A stretch of DNA of 64,000 nt from Aptenodytes patagonicus. Taxonomy: Eukaryota; Chordata; Aves; Sphenisciformes; Spheniscidae. The DNA lies in contig NC_134970.1 in NCBI RefSeq assembly GCF_965638725.1, forward strand, positions 6,678,001-6,742,000, read 5' to 3'. How positions within the stretch are numbered: the first letter of the stretch is position 1; each line of letters opens with the position of its first letter. The notes below the pieces were generated by a model. That model had not been told where the DNA came from and did not search any database. It saw nothing but the letters and a program-made list of their open reading frames with translations. Made by a program: the position numbers and the translations under genes. Of the stretch, positions 57,991 to 64,000 are shown one piece after another.

Positions 57991-60900
57991 CGGCTCCCTA
58001 AAACCCGCAGGCTGGTTGCCAGGCGTCCGTGCCATCGGCAATACCTGTCAGATGTTTAGGTCTGTATTTTGTAATGCTGACAGTTTTCCCCTAAAATAAA
58101 AGTTGCAAGAGAAGGTGTAGAGAACGGGGGAGCAAGGAGCGACTCTGGCAACAGCTTCGCATGGGAACCCGCCACAACAGTGCTATTGTGGGTGCAGGGA
58201 CGTGGGGATAAGAAATAAGCACAGCACGAAACTGCGAGGGAAAGGCTGCTGCAGGGGCGTCGGGAAAACACTTCCAGCACAGCTGGATGGCAGGTTATGG
58301 AGCTGCGGAGGGAGGGCTCTGAGCAGTGAAAAGGTCCAAGCACTACGGGCACCGTGCAACCTCGGTGTCTGCAGGAGCAGATACTGCCTCCACCTCCCTG
58401 ATGTCCCACAGACCCTGCTGCACCCTCACACCACACGTTAGCGCCCTCCGTGCCCAAACATCCCGGGAGCAGCCTACAGAAAGTGTGGCTGCGGGGCTAC
58501 AAAGTGTGGCTGCGGGGCTACAAAGCTGCTCTTTCCATTTTTTTCTGTGTGTTTCTATGTCAGGACAACACAGGAGCCCAAGAAGGCCCACGACCTTGTA
58601 AAAAACATGCTAAGGCTCCAGGTAATGCTGTTTCCACCGTGACAAGCTGAGGGCGGTCCACGTGCAAGCCCTGCAGTGTGACCCAGCAACCAAATTGTCT
58701 GTCAGACACTGGTTGCTGCTGCGTGCTCAGACCCCCCGGCAGGACTCTGCAGCCCCAGTTTGTGTTTGGGCGTTCCCTTGTGTGCTCGTCCCTGCCTGAT
58801 TCTCAGCTTGCTGGGGTACAAACTCCCACTCTCCATCCCCCTGGGAAACATCCACCTGGATCCAGCCCCCACCAGCACTCCCCCTCTGCCCGTGGAAGCT
58901 GGCTGCAACAGGAGGGCAGGGAGGGGAGCGGGACACCATCCCCGATCCCCAGCAAACCCCACACAGGGACAGGAACCAGGTGGCACTAGACAGAGAAAGG
59001 ATCTTCCCTTTCTTGGGCATTTTTGGTGTCCTGGAAGATTCAAAGAAGATTCAGGCCATCAATGCTCCGTCACCTGGACTTGGAGGCCAGCAAAAGGCAG
59101 ACCCTTCAAGCAGCAGCTCCACAGGGAGCTCCGGGAGGGGAAGCCAGGAGAAAGGGATGGTTTTGCTGGTGTCTATGCTGCTTCCCACCCTGAGCCTCTG
59201 CCCCGGGAGTCCCTGAGGCATTTGTGCTCCATGAGGATCTTCCAGCCCCTGTAGTAGGTGAGAATGGAGAGAAGTTGGATGCTCCAGTGCTCCTAATTGC
59301 TGTGGCCATGGACAGGATTGTCAAGCCAGGCTGAGATGCAGTTAGCAAAAGCTTCTATTTAATTTCTCTTGTCTGGCTGGCCTTTTTCTGCTCGAAAAAT
59401 GTAAGTAGGCATTAAAGAAAAAAGGCAGCTGGCACGAAGAGGCCGTCCACTGCTCTCTGGGGCTCACAGGACCCTTCCCACTCATTCTCCTCTTCTGAGC
59501 CACAGCGGCTCACCTAGGGCAGGCAGCCTGTTTGCAGGATGGCTGAGGAGCCCAGGCTGCTCCGGCTGCTGGGAGTGCATTACTGAAATTGGGAGGAAGG
59601 GCGGAGGGCTGGGAGGGCAGCAGCAGGGAGATGCTTCCTTTGGACCTGGAAAACTCTGGCATTAGATTTGATAGTAATTTTGCCCTGAACTTTGGGTAAG
59701 AAATTCCTGGTCCTGAACCAAGGCCTGGAACACAGGAAGGGGACGAGGATCATGAGAGGAATGTGCTGCTCACGTCCTCTGTGCAGGGAAGGCTTTTGTC
59801 ACAGAGGACCAGGATGCCTTTTGTCTTGCAAGTGGGAGAGGAGCCGTGCTGCCATGCCGGGTGTGCACAACGTGCATGAATGGCCATTGCTTGCTCAGGG
59901 AACCCAGCCCCCGACCAAGCATGGACAAGCAGAGCAGAGGTGACCTGAAGGACCCCGTCTTGCTGGGCATGGCCCATCCAACAGCTCGGAGCACAGCAGG
60001 TCACCTCATCAGCTGGAGACATGAGGAACAGGTGGCACTAGGAACATATTAACCGGGCGTTCAGGGCCCCACCGAAGGCAATGTGTGGGTCTTAACAGGG
60101 TACAGCCATATTACTGAGTGGGGCATTACCAGTTGCCACGATGCACATTGGCGCACTGTGAAGAGGGCGGTGACATGAGCACCTTGACATCACCCACTGC
60201 AGTTGGTCATGGTGGCCACAGACCTTCCACAGGATTCCCCGAGGCCTTGTAGAGAGTTAGAGACATACCCCAGAGCTCACGTCGCCACAGCATGCGGGGA
60301 TGAGAATCCTTTCCCCTGGAGGTTGGGAAACCTCTGCCAGATGACTCAGAGGATGTGTCTAACACACAGTGCTTGAGATGGTGCTGCAGATGCCAGCCTC
60401 CAGCAGATTTGGACAGACCTGCCCCCTCCAGCTGGCTTCCCACCGCTGTGAGGCAGGGGCTGTCAGGTTTCGGAGGCTCACATACCCCTATTTCTTTTCT
60501 CCAGAGGAGGTGGAGTGGGTGTATTAAAAGCTGGCTGTCAGCTTCAGAAAGAGTCCCTGCATCCCAAAATCCAGGGTCCACTGCTGCAAACCCCGGCTCT
60601 GGTCTTTGCTCTGAGGCTGTTTGCTCTGGAGGGGGCTGGAGGAGGAGACCAGGCTTGTGAAGTACATAGCCCCATCTGCAGAGAGTGAGTGCGGTCCAGG
60701 CCTGTCCCCTCCCCGGCACGGACGGTGGGATGCCTTGCCGACTGACGGAGGGACACTCTCTACCCTTTCTGGGAGGGTAGAGAGCCCAAAGTTCGTCACA
60801 TCCCACCTCCCAGTGTCTTCCCCAACCAGCAGATGTGCCTCTCTCAGACTGTGCACCACGGGGCTGGCTTTGGCTGTCCTTTCCCTTTCGCTTGCTGCAG

Positions 60901-63479
60901 CCTCCCCATCTACCCAAGAGCATCCAGCAGACCCGGGGGATGCAGGAGACCAGAAGTTTTCACTTCATGGACTCCTCTGTTAGCGCAGGGACGGAGGCCG
61001 AGCTGTGCCCGGAGCCGGGCGGGTGCCGTGGGTCCCCACGCCATCTAGTGTTACACCGGCAGCGGGACGCGGGAGTGGGAAAGGCTGTGAGACTCCCCCC
61101 TCTCCGCAGGTCTCCCAGCTTCCCAAGCCAGGTCGGTGTGCAATCTCTAACTGGGAGTTTTACCCGCTCCAGTTTTACTTCCAAAAAGACTTCAGCGCCT
61201 GCTCGGCTTCACACGGCGTAATCTGCACACAAGGGCGCGGTTTAAACGTGCCAGGGTCTCACACGGCTGGGCGTTTGGGAACGGTCCCACCAGAGGATTG
61301 AGTCAGTGTCCTGGGTCAGTGGTTGTGACCAGAGGTGCCAAAAGGAGTGACCAAAAACAATCAAGGCATCAAAAATGCTGTTAAGAGCTTGAAACAAAAC
61401 CAGTAGTATTCACAGGATAACGTCAGGGCAATCAAAAGCTTCAAAGAGAGCGGAGTTCACAAGCTGTCCGATTCCTGCATGGATCTGCCACGGCTCTCAC
61501 GGCTGGTGGTGTAAAATTATTTTTCAGTGAACATAAAGGGACCAAGGAATTTTTTTTTTTTTTTAACTTCAAACAGGCTGCTGGCAGAGGTAAGAAGAAC
61601 AAATCTAGACCATTCCAGAAAGTGATTTTATATTATAAATAAAGCAGTTATTTGTAATAGAGCAGTTAAAGGAAATTCAGAGATGGACTGAAAAGAAGGA
61701 AACTGGTACCTAAAGATATTAGCCGCTGGGAGCACACAAACATGGTTTTTGCTCAGGATCCGGGAGATGCATTGCCGCGCCATGCGTTCTTATGTTGATC
61801 ATCCTGGGAGCAGACCTGGAATAATGAATTTCTGTTCAGAAACTCCCTGCTGAAATAGGAGGAAGGCCAGAGCTGGACTGAATTTGAAGGAATAGATCAC
61901 AGGAAAGCAGAGATGGGAAGATCATAGGAAAGCAGAGATGGGACTGGAGTCACACGTGTCAGGGATCACGGGCGTCTGAGATGATGGAAGGATGGCAAGA
62001 GGCAACAGACAAGAGTCTCCTCTTCCAGCCAAGTTTTTGTTTGTCTGGGGATATACTCCATTTTCAAGAGAAGTCAGATCTGGAATAGGGCTGCCATCCT
62101 TCTGGCTGCGATGGCTACAGAGTGGAGGCAGTTTGCAGAAAGCACACGACAGGCGACGTTTCCAGGAAGGCACTGTACTGACCCACCAGCGTGCAGCGGG
62201 AATCCCGCAGGATGGGGACACGTGCAAACCTGTGCACGTGCAAAGCAGCTCTGCCTCCCAGAAGCAACGGTACGTATGCCAGAAGTTTTGGGATCACTGT
62301 TCGTGTGATTCACAGCCAGTCCTCATGAGATGTGGCTGTGCAGGACTTCTCGGCATCCAGAAGCTTAGTCAGATTTCCAGGAATCCTAGACAAATGCAGA
62401 AAACTCTCCAAATATGCCTGGGTAAAATTCCTGTCAGGAAAATAAAAGGCACGTTTTAAAAACATAAAGGGCTGATAAATCCCGCCCCATTAGCACATTG
62501 CAGATAGGGAAAGTGCTCACAAAACCATAAGCTGAACCGCTAACATGGCTGCGCCCGTCACTCTGTGCAAGACCTAAGGCTCACATCAGCCTGGCCTGCA
62601 GCCAGAAGTAATTAAATTCTTGAAGCAATAGATGCAAAGTTAAGGAGCTCCAGACCTGGTCCGGCATGGACCCAGCATGCTCGTCATCATGAATAACCGA
62701 TCCCGCTAGGAAGAATGCAATATAAAGCATGGGAAGGTGATAGCTGGTCACGCTGAACATGACCCAGCACGCACCCCATCTCTTGCAGGCACCAGGAGTG
62801 TGTGCTGAGGGATCGCAGCCTCCAGCAACCCAAGGCAGCCGAAGGCCTTTCTCAGCCAAGGACAGCGACTTTCTATTTATGAGTCTTGATTGATTTACTG
62901 CCATTAATTTGTCCTGTTGCTTTTAAACCCATCTCAACAGCTAGTACCCTTACTGCCCTGCTGTCAGGAGCTCCATACTAAACTGCACGTTGTGTGAAGC
63001 CCTTTTCCTCGTTGCTCTTCTCCGAACCGTTTCTATACTAGTCACTCCTAACTCCACTGCTAATGAACCGTGATTTGGCATTTCTATGAATATTTAATAG
63101 CCCTTAAGGTGGCCCCTAACTCTGTTCATTAGAGTGGTTCCTAATAATTTGCATGCTGGGGATACCAGATACGCTGCACTGCAGTTCCTGGGGTTTTCCC
63201 TGGAACTCTGTTGAAAACTGCTGGGTTTTTTTTAAGACTAATGAGCAAATGCCATCTGGTCTGGGGGATTTGCCACTGATCATTTAGCAGCGTGCTCGTT
63301 CTGCAATTCCTCTAATGAACAATTTGAGGCAAATCCTCTGTTTGGCAGCTTGCTACCGCAAAATAAGCTGAAGAAGAGGGGCAGCCCCTCCACTCAGAAT
63401 GAAAACCGTGCTCAGCTGCCTGCCAGGAGAGACTGATCCTCAGCGCCTTCACAAAGCAGAGCCTGGCAGGCACCGCAGG
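57991..63479. other. Intergenic, upstream of CSRP1
   Basis: No exon recognised. Minor features are a 21-bp direct duplication at about 58482-58524, a T-tract at 61551-61564 and a roughly 24-bp duplication at 61895-61940. Probable LINE debris lies at 62.9-63.3 kb. Confidence 0.5.
62940..63340 (-). mobile_element. Degraded CR1/L3-type LINE fragment, antisense (tentative)
   Basis: Plus-strand phrases AATAATTTGCATGCTGGGGA, GGGGGATTTGCCACTGA and AATTCCTCTAATGA resemble the antisense of an ancient L3/CR1 3' region. Called from memory of the family; no alignment. Confidence 0.33.
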
Positions 63480-63830
63480 GTGCCGTGAGCGGGACACTCC
63501 AGCCACGAGAGGGGGCTCGGAGAAGGCGCAACGGAGCCAACCCAAACATCTCATCCGAAAACGTTCGCAGTTTGGCTGGGCTACAGCAGGTAGAGCTGGA
63601 AGGGAGCAGCCTGCGGGCCTACAGACATCGCCCTCCAGCGCGGGCCGGCACACGGGCGCTGCCCGGAGGACGGAGACCCGCTGGGCCTGGCGGCTGCGGC
63701 GACGGTGCCGCCGCGTCCCGCTAGACCTCTGCTCCTCGCCTCGCAGCTCCCTGAGCTGGTGCCGCCTGAACACCGACTCGCCTTTGCCTGGGGACAGCCG
63801 GGCTCTGGGTTTAACTACGAGAAAAACTGG
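63480..63830. promoter_or_regulatory. Second CpG-rich patch, possible promoter of a neighbouring transcript
   Basis: CpG density rises sharply at 63600-63800. In human the next gene beyond CSRP1 is NAV1 in the opposite orientation. No exon similar to it is recognised here, so the gene served (if any) is unknown. Confidence 0.3.
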
Positions 63831-64000
63831 AAACCGCCTCTCTGGAAGCTCAGCATCCTCCTGGCCGCCTCCGTAGCAACTGCGTGGGCGGCAGGGGCAG
63901 CTGGACCTGCCGGAATCGGCCTGGTTTCCCTGCCAGACAGGGCTCTTTTCTGTGCCAGCCATTTCTCCTCACCCTCCCCCGTCCCCCCAGCCGCCTCGCC

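Noticed and set aside
57214-58099. Arg/Pro/Gly-rich frames over the CpG island (both strands)
   Set aside because: The CpG-island promoter lacks stop codons by composition; CSRP1 exon 1 is untranslated.
63312-63962. 216-codon minus-strand frame near the right edge
   Set aside because: Covers the CpG-rich patch and the LINE-like debris, with no recognisable domain; kept only as a possible promoter.
1-64000. CRISPR arrays, operons, prophage or other prokaryotic systems, tRNA or rRNA genes
   Set aside because: None seen; spliced vertebrate genes throughout, and no cloverleaf with A/B boxes or rRNA sequence noticed.

Overview
The window is a compact, GC-rich piece of a vertebrate chromosome, most likely from a bird (or another archosaur). 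Introns are short, CR1-like LINE fragments are few and old, and the recognisable proteins are close to what I know of their chicken counterparts. All recognisable genes lie on the minus strand, in the order TNNT2 (5' end only) - LAD1 - TNNI1 - PHLDA3 - CSRP1 with increasing coordinate. This is the same order and relative orientation as the human 1q32.1 cluster, so identity rests on synteny as well as on protein similarity.

Layout: 1-2200 is the start of TNNT2 intron 1. About 2200-2600 is the non-coding first exon and proximal cardiac promoter of TNNT2, with two MCAT motifs. LAD1 occupies 4.3-14.1 kb; eight coding exons join to a 400-residue ladinin-1. 14.1-22.0 kb is intergenic, with AT-rich patches and old LINE debris. 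TNNI1 (slow skeletal troponin I) occupies 22.0-29.1 kb; its coding exons, including a 4-nt microexon, join to exactly 187 residues. A candidate slow-muscle upstream enhancer sits near 30.2 kb. 29.2-37.7 kb has no other recognisable gene. PHLDA3 (PH-domain-only AKT antagonist) is at 37.8-38.7 kb, with a 31-32 bp minisatellite 0.5 kb upstream. CSRP1 (two-LIM protein CRP1) spans 42.9-57.7 kb; five coding exons join to exactly 192 residues, and its CpG-island promoter is near 57.6 kb. 57.8-64 kb is upstream intergenic sequence, with a second CpG-rich patch near 63.7 kb.

Functionally, this is a muscle/cytoskeleton neighbourhood. TNNT2 and TNNI1 encode thin-filament troponin subunits, CSRP1 an actinin/zyxin-binding LIM protein of smooth muscle, LAD1 an epithelial actin/basement-membrane-associated protein, and PHLDA3 a p53-induced inhibitor of AKT membrane recruitment. 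Regulatory sequence fits: MCAT, CArG-like, MEF2-like and GATA sites at TNNT2, E-box plus MEF2-like sites upstream of TNNI1, and a perfect CArG box in CSRP1 intron 1.

I found no undescribed gene system. The strongest unexplained signal is a run of three consecutive perfect inverted repeats in CSRP1 intron 2 (48195-48270). Exon boundaries were derived by hand from splice consensus, reading-frame continuity and family similarity; transcription starts are approximate.
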